Assembly: GCA_966250375.1 (NCBI GenBank)
Contig: CBINHE010000030.1
Location: 1-43,400 of the forward strand
Direction: 5' to 3'
Length of the DNA: 43,400 nucleotides
DNA from: CAMLDH01 sp966250375
Lineage (GTDB): Bacteria; Pseudomonadota; Gammaproteobacteria; Burkholderiales; Burkholderiaceae_D
Positions 34,053 to 42,495 of this stretch are shown here, in pieces. The position numbers and the translations under genes were made by a program. Positions within the stretch are counted from its first letter, which is position 1; the number at the start of each line of letters is the position of its first letter. Under the pieces are notes generated by a model, which was not told the origin of the DNA, made no database searches, and saw only the letters and a list, made by a program, of their open reading frames with translations.

Positions 34053-34480
34053 GGTTGTATGCGCTGGGCGTCCAATTCTTTAAACAATTGTGCAAAAGTG
34101 CAACCTGACACGGAGGCGGTTGTAGCTTTGTCATAGCAATTGACATACCCGGTAGCGAGGGATTTATACAAATCCTCACCCATAACGTGACAAATGGAAT
34201 CGATGGATTTTTTCGGCTGGCAAGGGAGAGGAGATGCCATAGCGAGCGCAGCCTGCCTCCACGAAGGGGGACAACGACGAATAACACGTTCGCGGCCAAC
34301 GATTGACAATACGCTTTTTGCCAGACGGAAAAAGACGCGATTTCATTTCATGTCGCGTTATAGGTGAGGGTTGGTATTACATGGCGCAGGGGCATTCGCG
34401 TTGCAGAGGCTATTTCAGGCGCGATACATGGATAAGAAATGCCGATGAATGTAAAAAATTCTTGTTGTTACATCCTCACA
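34053..34480 (-). promoter_or_regulatory. GT4 upstream region with sigma-54 promoter (34135-34150)
   Basis: On the minus strand GGGTATG-TCAA-TTGCT has GG at 34149-34148, GC at 34137-34136, ten apart, a perfect -12 TTGCT and a moderate -24. Transcription would start near 34124. A second GG-N10-GC at 34106-34093 has a poor -24. The rest, up to the IS remnant, shows no gene. Confidence 0.5.
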
Positions 34481-34556
34481 TCATTTCTGTTCGTTGACGC
34501 ATGGGATGCGTGTTGCCGGAATGCGCATCCGGCGGCACGGCGTATCCATGTAGCAA

Positions 34557-34862
34557 GTGGCCAACGAATTCGAGGTGCATATCAATACCGTCGAACACTG
34601 GCGGCAATGCTGGGACAGGTTGGGTTTGGCGGGATTGTATGAAGGCTGGCATAGCGGACGGCCACCGAAATTGTCGCGTCAGCAGCAGCGGGAATTGCGC
34701 AAGCTGGCCGATGATGAAAGCGGTTCCTCGAGTTCCATGTTGCGTCGCTGGTGTGAGCACAGGCGCACACGCATGAGCCGCGGCACGCTCAAGCGCTACC
34801 TGAAATAGATGGGATTTCGCTACAAACGCTGCCGCCTGAGTTTGAAAAAGAAGCGGGATGAT
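34557..34862 (+). pseudogene. IS630-family transposase remnant
   Basis: The N-terminal helix-turn-helix region of an IS630-type transposase is readable: VANEFEVHINTVEHW, GLAGLYEGWHSGRPPKL, then SSSSMLRRWCEH and GTLKRYLK. A TAG at 34806-34808 replaces what is probably a Gln codon, and the frame then continues MGFRYKRCRLSLKKKRDDQ until about 34862, where homology stops. The catalytic DDE domain is absent. Its 5' end is also degraded. It cannot encode an active transposase. No terminal inverted repeats were recognised. Confidence 0.75.
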
Positions 34863-35013
34863 CAGCTTCCATGCCAGGCTTGATCTTGCCGAACGCCGCC
34901 ATCGGCAAGATGACATGTACACGCAAAGGATCCAGTTGAGCGAGTTTGATGATGCCGGAATTGGCCGCTGCGTTCATTCCGTACCGGACGCACCACGCCA
35001 ACCGTTTCGGCAT
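34862..35013 (-). pseudogene. fragment of an RND-type efflux periplasmic adaptor (HlyD family)
   Basis: On the minus strand a short frame reads SGIIKLAQLDPLRVHVILP and FGKIKPGMEA, a motif typical of the beta-barrel region of membrane-fusion adaptor proteins of tripartite pumps. Only about 50 residues are recognisable. The frame breaks into unrelated sequence at the junction with the IS630 remnant near 34862, and the upstream part is lost or out of frame. The 35014-35169 stretch holds nothing further that I can identify. Confidence 0.5.
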
Positions 35014-35169
35014 GTATGAACTGCGCGAACGGAATTTGGGTCTGATTGACTACGGCGTGACGTTTCAAATGTAGCGAAATCCACGATGTTACTCATTTAC
35101 GCACGAATCCTTACGGTACCCCTTATTACGACAGAACCGCGCAAGAGCCTGACGGCATTCGCTCCTTTC

Positions 35170-36885
35170 CTACTTCGCGATTCGGTCCGCGAGATCCTGC
35201 GCCAGCCCGCACATGGTCAATGTCGGATTCCACGATCCTGAAGTCGGGAACAGCGCCGCGCCTGTAACGTAGACATTTTTCACGCCGTGCGGACGATAGT
35301 CGGTGTCGACCACTGATGTTTGTGAGTCGGTTCCCATCCACAATGGAGAAGCCTCATGCACCACGATATTGAGGCGCATCTGATGCTTGCCCGGGTGGGA
35401 TGTACTCCAGGAACCCCCGCCTTCGGGAGAGTCGATCCAGTACTCGATTTCAGGTGTTCCGCCGCTCGTGGTCATGGCCTTAATCGTCTGGTCGGTTGCT
35501 TCGTCCAGCACCTTCCATAGGCGCATGTCTTCCTCGCCCGGTATCAGTTGCAGGGAAATATTCGTTGTCGGATTCTGTTCGCTATTGCGCCGGATCCAGT
35601 TATTCGGATTTTTCTCGCTGACTTCGCCCAAGGTCGCGCAGACAAACACGACATAATCCTCCGAACCGATCAATTGCTGCATGGAGGGCGCCGCTGCCGC
35701 ATCCGGGTACTCGTGCGCAATCGTCCCGATGTCGGCCGCTGGATTCGATACCGCAAACGCGCTTGTCTGGACGTGATACTGATGGCCTGCATGGTCCTTG
35801 CCGTCAAGATACGTGGCGCCGATCTCCAAGGGGGCCAAGCTCTGGAACGCCGAACGTTTGACGCGCGCCGTCATATGCGACATGAAGTGGCCGGTGTAGC
35901 GCTTGCCCGCATTCGGCATCTGGTCCTTGAATGAATTCATCAGCAAGGTCGTCGGCGGAATCGTTCCCATTGCCAGCACGATTTTCGCCGGGCCAACGGC
36001 AAGGGTGCCTCGGCTTGTCTCAATACCGATGACCGTTCCAGATCCGTCATGCAAAAGATGTTGGACGATGCAGCGATCCACAATCGTCAGTGCTTGTCCC
36101 TTGCCGTCATTTGTTAAGGCATTTTGCTTTTCATGCAGATCGAGCAGCGTGCCCACGGTGGAATATTTATAGAACTTGACGGTCTTCCAATCCGGATTGT
36201 CGACGGCGATCGGTGCGGGATAGGCATTTTCTGCGGTCGGAACGAATTTCCTGAAGTTTTCGCAGAGATTGGCATCGAGCTGCTGTTGCAGCTTGCCGTA
36301 GACACCGTCATTGATCTTGTCGGTGGTGGTCACACGGAGAAATGCCTTCGCGCGATCCCAAAAGCCGGGGGACTGCGTGACGTCAATCAATTCCTGTGGC
36401 CAGTCACGCATGAGGTCCGGCGTCGGCGATGGGCACCAAGCGCTCCAATAGGTCGAGCGCCCGCCCAGCACCGGGATATAACCGGCCTGAAACATTTCCA
36501 TCCCGGTGGTGGCCATCTCCGTGGTGCGCGACCATGGGTAGGTTGTCGGCGGGGAGCCGGTCGTGCCCTGGAATGCCGCAGGCAGCATCTGGTAATGCAC
36601 AGGCAGCCAGAATCCACCTCGTTCCAGAACGAGTATTTTCGCGCGCGGGTTGTTCTTGAGTGCTTGGTCGATGAAGGCGACGCCGGTAGGCCCGGTGCCG
36701 ATCACGATGAAGTCGTACGTCTCATTGAGAATCCGCTCCCAGTCGCAAGTACTGGCAAAGAATGCCTGCCCCGCGATGTCTTCCGAAGTCGGCGATTGCG
36801 GGCCGGGAACCGGGTAGCCTTGCGATGTGCCCGCAGGTTTCTTGTTGCGCGCTCCCTTGAAAAAGGTCTTGTAATTGGCGGTCAT
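35170..36885 (-). CDS. GMC-type FAD oxidoreductase (pyranose-oxidase-like)
   Basis: 571-aa glucose-methanol-choline family flavoenzyme that should oxidise a sugar or alcohol. The FAD motif FIVIGTGPTGVAFIDQAL starts at about residue 59. The C-terminal part has the likely catalytic His in VVHEASPLWMG and Asn in TSGSWNPTLTMCGLA, the arrangement of pyranose 2-oxidases. The N-terminal 45 residues are basic and Pro-rich, and I see no clear Tat or Sec signal, which is odd since the upstream partner is exported. It lies 133 bp downstream of a haem-binding protein gene on the same strand, the probable electron acceptor. Substrate not known. Confidence 0.87.
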   Translation of the reverse strand: MTANYKTFFKGARNKKPAGTSQGYPVPGPQSPTSEDIAGQAFFASTCDWERILNETYDFIVIGTGPTGVAFIDQALKNNPRAKILVLERGGFWLPVHYQMLPAAFQGTTGSPPTTYPWSRTTEMATTGMEMFQAGYIPVLGGRSTYWSAWCPSPTPDLMRDWPQELIDVTQSPGFWDRAKAFLRVTTTDKINDGVYGKLQQQLDANLCENFRKFVPTAENAYPAPIAVDNPDWKTVKFYKYSTVGTLLDLHEKQNALTNDGKGQALTIVDRCIVQHLLHDGSGTVIGIETSRGTLAVGPAKIVLAMGTIPPTTLLMNSFKDQMPNAGKRYTGHFMSHMTARVKRSAFQSLAPLEIGATYLDGKDHAGHQYHVQTSAFAVSNPAADIGTIAHEYPDAAAAPSMQQLIGSEDYVVFVCATLGEVSEKNPNNWIRRNSEQNPTTNISLQLIPGEEDMRLWKVLDEATDQTIKAMTTSGGTPEIEYWIDSPEGGGSWSTSHPGKHQMRLNIVVHEASPLWMGTDSQTSVVDTDYRPHGVKNVYVTGAALFPTSGSWNPTLTMCGLAQDLADRIAK

Positions 36886-36960
36886 GGAAATCTTTTTCCT
36901 TATCGGTTTTGCGGATATGGTAGGGGAATATGATGCCCGCGAGATGCGGTCAGGCGGCGA

Positions 36961-36992
36961 GGGGAAAAGCGTTCGGTCGAACGCTTTTCCCC
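36961..36992. repeat. 15-bp perfect hairpin between the cytochrome and GMC genes
   Basis: GGGGAAAAGCGTTCG (36961-36975) and its exact complement (36978-36992) flank two bases. No U run follows in either direction, so it is not a standard terminator. In the minus-strand transcript it would lie between the two genes and may set their relative mRNA levels. Confidence 0.8.
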
Positions 36993-37018
36993 CTATCAGG
37001 ACAATGATGCGAGGTGGA

Positions 37019-38407
37019 TTACTTCACCAATTCTTTGCCGTTGTTCAGCTTGGTACGAGGCTTGCCGGTCCGGTCCATCGTGCTCAATTGATGCTGTTTG
37101 CCGGTCGTGGCGCTGTACCAGGCTGGCAAACTCTTGAAGGTCAAGACCATGTCAAAGTCGGCAGCGACACTGCCCGCATTCATCGGCACATTGCCATAAC
37201 GGTCCTGGAACCAGCGCAGCCATTGCGGCGATCCGGGGGCGGGAGAAACCAGATAATTGCCTCCCGGGCCGGTGGTTTTCGGCGGGTTCGACGTGGTAGG
37301 CAACAAGAAGGACTTCATCCCCACGGCAGGATTCTTGACATCCCACTGCGCGCTGCTGTGGCAGCTCATGCAGGAAGAGTCCTGCGCGTTCTTCACCAGT
37401 TGCTGTTTTCCGTTGGCGGTGAAAGCGATATCGTTCATGGCACCGTCGTTCGGCCCGGACAGGCGCCCGCCCCAGCCTAGCGTTTCCGAACCGTACGCGG
37501 GCGCGGCTGGATTGTTCCAGTTCTCGATCAGCGGTGCGGATGGGTTTTTCGTGCTGTTGGCTTGCGGATCGTTGCCCCATTGCGCGCCAAGCGGCACCAT
37601 CTTGTCCCAGACGCTCTTGCCCGGGGCGTTCTTATCGTAGACCAGGGTGGAAAACACCCAGCCGGTTTTCGGCGCCGACTTGCTGTCCTTGACGATGATG
37701 TCGAACTGCATGAAATAAGTATTGACGACCGTTGGCGTTTTGTAGTCGCCGGTGGTAGCGTCGGTCGTGATGTACAAAGGCCAGGCTTTACTGCCTTCCA
37801 TCACTGGCCATACGGTCGGATCGGCGGTGATGAATGCGGCTTTGACGATCAGCGATCCTTCCGGGAATTGCGTCGTCACCGGCGTAACAAGCGGCTTCAT
37901 TGCCGTCTTGCTCCAGATCTTCTGCAGCGTTTGCGCGGCCGTCTTGTCGTAGTAGGTCAGAACATAGGTCGTAATCGGCTTGGTCAGGCCGCTGCCTTGG
38001 AACAGCGATTTGTCCAGCACGCTACTGCCCACATACATGCCGTGAATGGCTTCGCGCATATTGCCCAACCATGGTTCGTTATACCAGCCACGCTGCGGGG
38101 CATTCCAATTTGCATAGTCTTCGATCAGGACACGCATGTCTTTGCCGACGGCTGCCTTGAGCGCTTGGGCATAGGCGCTGGCATTCTGCGTCGTGATCGC
38201 GCCATTGTTGATGGCGGCGCGCCACGGCATCGGCGGCACCGGCGCTTGCGCTGGATAGTCATGGCTCAGCTTGAAAAGAGGGCCATTATATTCGGACGAA
38301 GGCGGGATCTGGCCATTGTTGTCAGCGAACGGGTTGGCCGTAGCTGCGAAGGTGTTGAGGGCAAACAGCGAGCATCCCAAAAATGTGGGCAGGCATTTGA
38401 ACAGCAT
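37019..38407 (-). CDS. Exported protein with one c-type haem site, partner of the GMC oxidoreductase
   Basis: 462-aa protein with a Sec signal peptide (hydrophobic residues about 6-22, cleavage near AATA). A single CMSCH haem c motif lies in the C-terminal third (DSSCMSCHSSAQWDV). The remaining sequence, Trp/Pro/Asn-rich, has no other domain that I can name. Likely periplasmic. Gene order with a GMC oxidoreductase suggests it receives electrons from that flavoenzyme, as cytochrome subunits do in other sugar and alcohol dehydrogenases. The GMC protein lacks a visible signal, so how the pair meet is unclear. Confidence 0.82.
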   Translation of the reverse strand: MLFKCLPTFLGCSLFALNTFAATANPFADNNGQIPPSSEYNGPLFKLSHDYPAQAPVPPMPWRAAINNGAITTQNASAYAQALKAAVGKDMRVLIEDYANWNAPQRGWYNEPWLGNMREAIHGMYVGSSVLDKSLFQGSGLTKPITTYVLTYYDKTAAQTLQKIWSKTAMKPLVTPVTTQFPEGSLIVKAAFITADPTVWPVMEGSKAWPLYITTDATTGDYKTPTVVNTYFMQFDIIVKDSKSAPKTGWVFSTLVYDKNAPGKSVWDKMVPLGAQWGNDPQANSTKNPSAPLIENWNNPAAPAYGSETLGWGGRLSGPNDGAMNDIAFTANGKQQLVKNAQDSSCMSCHSSAQWDVKNPAVGMKSFLLPTTSNPPKTTGPGGNYLVSPAPGSPQWLRWFQDRYGNVPMNAGSVAADFDMVLTFKSLPAWYSATTGKQHQLSTMDRTGKPRTKLNNGKELVK

Positions 38408-38512
38408 TTCTTCTCCTTATAGAACTGCGCTGAAATCACTTTCTACCCTGAAAGCGCACAATTCCAATTGTTAGTGGTCTTCCTATTATGTGATAAGAGA
38501 GAAAATCCAACA

Positions 38513-38528
38513 CTGTCAATATTGACAG
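38513..38528 (-). promoter_or_regulatory. palindromic operator overlapping a -35 box upstream of the cytochrome gene
   Basis: CTGTCAATATTGACAG is a perfect 16-bp palindrome. On the minus strand it contains TTGACA, with TATCAC 18 bases downstream as a possible -10, about 105 bases before the gene start. A repressor or other dimeric regulator bound here would cover the -35. No regulator gene lies next to it in the window. Confidence 0.5.
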
Positions 38529-38648
38529 GAGGAAATGGTGTGACGTGTCGCCACATCAATTGGTGGCGCTTCGTCAGGTTTTGTCACGTTAAGCATAGGC
38601 TGAACGAATTGAGATAGAGTGCCGGATTTTAGAATAAGGTAATGGAAG

Positions 38649-39304
38649 ATGCGATCGACCAAAGGAATGCGATTTCCGCTGGAAGTGATCCTGATGTGCA
38701 TTCGCTGGTACGTCGCGTATCCGTTAAGTTACCGGCATCTGGAAGAAATGATGCAAGAGCGCGGGGTGGTGGTCGACCACTCGATAATCAACCGGTGGGC
38801 AGTCCGCTTTTTGCCGTTGCTGGAAAAGGTGTTTTACAAGCACAAGCGTACTGTGGGCAGCAGCTGGCGAATGGACGAAACCTACATCAAGGTCAAAGGC
38901 GTCTGGAAATATCTGTACCGTGCGGTGGACAAGGACGGCAACACGGTCGATTACTTGTTGACAGTCAAACGCGACAAGGCCGCTGCCAGGCGCTTTTTCG
39001 AGAAGGCCATGCGGTTGCATGGCTTGCGTGAGATCATCGTGATGGACAAGAGCGGCGCCAACAAGGCGGCGATCGATGACCTCAATGACGGACTGGAAAA
39101 CAAGATCGTGGTCCGTCAGGTCAAATACCTCAACAACATCGTCAAACAAGAGACCATCGAGCGATCAAGCACCGCACTGGACCCATGCTCAACTTTCAAT
39201 CCTTTCAGTCTGCCAGACCTATCCTGGCCGGCATCGAACTCATGCACATGATCCGCAAAGGTCAAGGCGTCATCGAAGGGGGGCGAAGCGATATCTTTCG
39301 CTGA
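38649..39304 (+). pseudogene. IS6-family transposase, frameshifted
   Basis: DDE transposase of the IS6 (IS26-like) family. The N-terminus (FPLEVILMCIRWYVAYPLSY), SSWRMDETYIKVKG with the first Asp, and VMDKSGANKAAI with the second are readable for 160 residues. After KYLNNIVKQ a 2-bp insertion (an extra GA at about 39150-39153) shifts the frame. The restored frame continues DHRAIKHRTGPM through AGIELMHMIRKGQ, with the catalytic Glu lost, and ends at TGA 39302-39304. So it is inactive unless the sequence is in error. Short TGCCGGA motifs lie on both sides, too weak to call terminal repeats. Confidence 0.85.
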
Positions 39305-39364
39305 TCAGTTTTACGCCTTGACAGGACAAGTCCGTCCGGCATAAGGGCCATGGGTTTATTCTGC

Positions 39365-39667
39365 TTAGCGCATGCAAGATTTCATGGCTCGCTCAAATTT
39401 TCTCCTTTTTGCACCTGTGTACAGCGCACAAACCAACAAACAAATTGCAAGTGGAACCCCCAGCGAAATATAAATAATTGAAAACAGGGTTAAGAAACTT
39501 GGAATATGGCCGCTGCAATGTGACGGCCCACCACCCATCTCCAGACATGAATCCGACAATGCATATGCCGCAATTAGCCACAAAATCACGGAACAAAAAA
39601 AGCCAAGCCAAAGACTCCTATTCAATTTGGCATACATTGCGGCGTCCTGTCGTGCTGTGTTCGTCAT
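39365..39667 (-). CDS. small two-helix membrane protein of the T6SS effector module
   Basis: 100-aa protein with two hydrophobic segments (about 18-38 and 60-85) and a basic C-terminus (TGAKRRKFERAMKSC). The start ATG 39667 overlaps the stop of the Sel1 lipoprotein as ATGA, so it belongs to the same operon; the longer frame from 39706 would run into that gene. No family recognised. By position it may be a second immunity or accessory factor for the phospholipase effector. Confidence 0.7.
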   Translation of the reverse strand: MTNTARQDAAMYAKLNRSLWLGFFCSVILWLIAAYALSDSCLEMGGGPSHCSGHIPSFLTLFSIIYISLGVPLAICLLVCALYTGAKRRKFERAMKSCMR

Positions 39668-40566
39668 TTCAAGTCCCCGATCATTGGTTTTGGTGGCAAA
39701 GGGCAAAGCTGGTCGAGGTTAGGGAAGCGTTTGGTTTTGTCTTCCCTCACTTCTTCCAGCAGTTGGTAATACGTGGCAGCTCGTTTGGGGTCTTTTTCAA
39801 CGCCATCGCTGCCATCGCGAAAGGAAGAATGCAGCCAATAGAGGCTATTAATATGCCCCAACTTACCCGCCGCCTGAAACGCTCGCAGAGCGTCGGCGGT
39901 CTGATTTTCGCCAGATAAATGGAAGCCCAGCTCATAGCCGGCTTCGGCCAAGCCTTGGTCTAGAGCGCATTGAAAGATACGCCTGACAATCTTGTAGCCC
40001 TGTTCTTTGCCCGCTACAGAAATATCTGGAGAATAAAAGGCTTTCAACATCGTTTTCCCAACCACTAGCTGCCCCTGCGGATTCCCCAGGTCAGCCGCCT
40101 TGCGAAAGTATGTCAATGCCGCTTTCCTGTCTTGTCTGACCCCAATGCCTTGTTCGAGGAATGTCCCCATGTGATAGTAGCCGCGGCCGCTTTCCAGCTT
40201 CATCATTTCCTCCGCCCAATGCACGGCTTGCTTGTCGCTTTGCTCGACGCCGTCGCCATTCAGGTACGCCAGCACAAGATTGTTCATGGCCTTGATATGG
40301 CCGCGTTCCGCAGCTCTGCGCAGCAATTGCGCGTGTTCGACCAACTGCTTGTCCGTGCCGGATTTGTACAGACGATTGGCGGTTTGATACCAGTGTTCGG
40401 CTTCATCGTCTCTTGGCGGTCCCGGTTTGGCTTCCCATGTGCATCTGAATTCGAGCGATTGCCAGTCAATGCTTTCCATTTCTTTTGTCCTTGGATTTTC
40501 CTTGCAGCCCGCCTCCGTGAAAGCCGCTGCAAATAACAGTATCAATAAAAACAGGCGCGACACCAT
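39664..40566 (-). CDS. Sel1-repeat lipoprotein, probable immunity to the phospholipase effector
   Basis: 300-aa exported protein. A signal ends in FTEAGC at about residue 20, a non-canonical lipobox. Several Sel1-like helical repeats follow: AQLLRRAAERGHIKAMNNLVLAYLNG is the first, then GRGYYHMGTFLEQGIGVRQD with AALTYFRKAADLGNPQGQ, then AEAGYELGFHLSG and later ones. Sel1-repeat lipoproteins encoded next to VgrG and phospholipase D (Tle5) genes act as periplasmic immunity proteins or are strongly linked to these effectors in other bacteria. Its stop shares bases with the small membrane gene, and its start touches the effector stop. Confidence 0.82.
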   Translation of the reverse strand: MVSRLFLLILLFAAAFTEAGCKENPRTKEMESIDWQSLEFRCTWEAKPGPPRDDEAEHWYQTANRLYKSGTDKQLVEHAQLLRRAAERGHIKAMNNLVLAYLNGDGVEQSDKQAVHWAEEMMKLESGRGYYHMGTFLEQGIGVRQDRKAALTYFRKAADLGNPQGQLVVGKTMLKAFYSPDISVAGKEQGYKIVRRIFQCALDQGLAEAGYELGFHLSGENQTADALRAFQAAGKLGHINSLYWLHSSFRDGSDGVEKDPKRAATYYQLLEEVREDKTKRFPNLDQLCPLPPKPMIGDLK

Positions 40567-42463
40567 CAGTCGGCCCGTCCACCGGTTTTGGCGCCATCGT
40601 AAAACTCGATGATCGTGCCGCTAAACAGGGGGTGTTGCTTATCTATTTTTTCTGCATTTTTTTTCATGATTTTGTCCCATTCAATAAATTCATCCTTCGG
40701 ATTCCCCAACGGCGGCCGCCCCGTATGAATCCGCCACAAATGCTCCCGCCATTCCCTGGTAAGCGTCGGCGACGGCATGGCGATATTGAGTTCGGAATCG
40801 ACCTCAAAACTGCGGGTGTTGACGTTGGCCGAGCCGAGGGTGAAGAACACATCGTCCACCAGCAACAGCTTGGAATGCACATAGATGTCTTTGTAGGCAG
40901 TGTACGGCCTTGCATGCATCGTCGTTTTCATCGGTTGCGGATCGATTGCCGTGCCGGAAGGCGCAGCGAACGGGTCTTTTTTTATCTGCGGGCTGGTGGC
41001 GGAGGCCGGTTTGGTCAACATGAATGGTTCCGGCAGGGTGGTCTCCATGTCATGGCCGATTTTCTGGCCCGATGTGACCAGTGTGCAGACATGGATATGC
41101 ATGCCGTCGAGTTCGTTTTGACGCAAGGCGCGGTCTTTGTCTTTTTTGCCGTCGTCGGTTTCCTCCTTGTCGATCCTGGGCATGTTCTGCCCTTTTCCCA
41201 ATGCGTGCAGCATTTCATAGGTGGTCATGCGCCCGTGGTCATCGGGCACGTTGGTGACGACGAAGACATAAAAATCACGCTTCCAGCCACCTTTCTTGAG
41301 TGCCTTGCGCACTGCGCGCATGTGCATGGCAATTTCTTTGCTGCGGAAATACTGGTTTTCAAAATAGACGTAGCTGCGTGCGTTGACGAGCGCCAGTTTG
41401 TACGCATCCAGAATCGACCGCTCGTTTTCCTGGGCCTGGGTGCGCACGATTTGCGCCGGTTCCGGGTTGCCCCGCTGCCTCGCGGGTGCTTCAAAGACGG
41501 TAGGTTTGATGGCCAGTCTTGCCGGGGAAATAGGCAGGTCGTAGCCTATCCACGGCTGCGCTTTCATCCAGGCGGTACTAAAGTTTTCATTGAGGTCGTA
41601 GAGGACCGGCCCCCATACTCGCGTGGAGAGGTCTTGCCACGGCGCGAAGCCTTCCCGCGCTGCGGATTGGTAATCGTGTGCATCGTTATCCCAGTAGTTG
41701 CGCAGCATGTTGTGACCCATGACAAAACCGACCGCATCTTCCGGCACTTCATAATCGACCAGGATCATTTTTTGGTGGTGGGACGGGAAATTCACGAATG
41801 CGATCCGTTGCATATGGCCATCCATGCCATGTTTGCCTACATGGCGTTCGGCGATCCCGTCCTGATCTGAACGTGAGAAGTCGCGGGTGCGAAAGGACAG
41901 TTTTTTCAGGTTCACATCGGCCGCGAACCACGCACGATTGAACGCCAGGGCGTCCGCATCGCGCTGTTGAATGGCGCCGCTTGTGCCGCTGCCTCTCTTG
42001 CCGCCATAGTCGTTGTATTCGCCGCCCTGATTGGCGTCAGTGGCACCCGTGCGCCCTATGCCGGAACCGAGTCCGGTACCGCCGCCGCTGCCGCCCATCC
42101 CATCGCCGATGATGTTGTTTTCACCAAAATTGGCAAGCGCATTTTTCCAGACTAAAACACGTACTTCTACGCCGGCTTTGGCTTTTTGTTGCAACAATTC
42201 GCCAATCCGCAGTCCATTGGGGCGCAGAAACCGCATGCTGGGGTCGAATCCCCAGCCGATCATGTCGATGGATTTCTTGGCGTTTTTGATCGCCTCATAA
42301 GCCGCGCCAAACGCGCGTTCGCCTTGATGAGGGGATTGACGACATTGGCGGCACGCGGCGGATATTTACTTAATTCGGAAAACCAGGGCATGGTTAATGT
42401 CACGTCGCGCTTGCTGAGCAGTGCAACATGATTTGTTTCTTTAGGAACGCTGAAGAGGCTCAT
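40566..42463 (-). pseudogene. Type VI phospholipase D effector (Tle5-like), 1-nt frameshift
   Basis: Phospholipase D with two HKD motifs: HHQKMILVD in the middle and HSKLLLVD near the C-terminus, both intact. The N-terminal 45 residues are read in one frame from ATG 42463 (MSLFSVPKETNHVALLSKRD, then YPPRAANVVNPLIK), the rest in another. One missing base at about 42321-42323 breaks the link; the restored sequence would be NPLIKGERAFGAAYEAIKNAKKSIDMIGW, so about 632 aa. Downstream ATG 42263 could still start a 565-aa product with both HKD motifs. Encoded 32 bp after vgrG; it would be delivered to the periplasm of a rival cell to hydrolyse membrane lipids. Confidence 0.83.
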
Positions 42464-42495
42464 AAATGCTTTTCCTGGTGAATGTTGTGTGAGTG

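Noticed and set aside
34093..34106. Second GG-N10-GC site on the minus strand upstream of the GT4 gene
   Set aside because: The -12 part is good but the -24 part matches only the GG; the site at 34135-34150 is better.
38621..39345. TGCCGGA on both sides of the IS6 remnant as terminal inverted repeats
   Set aside because: Only seven bases match and the flanking bases do not; no target duplication seen.
40632..41870. 412-aa plus-strand open frame opposite the phospholipase D gene
   Set aside because: Antisense shadow of a gene with two HKD motifs; His/Phe-rich composition without domains.
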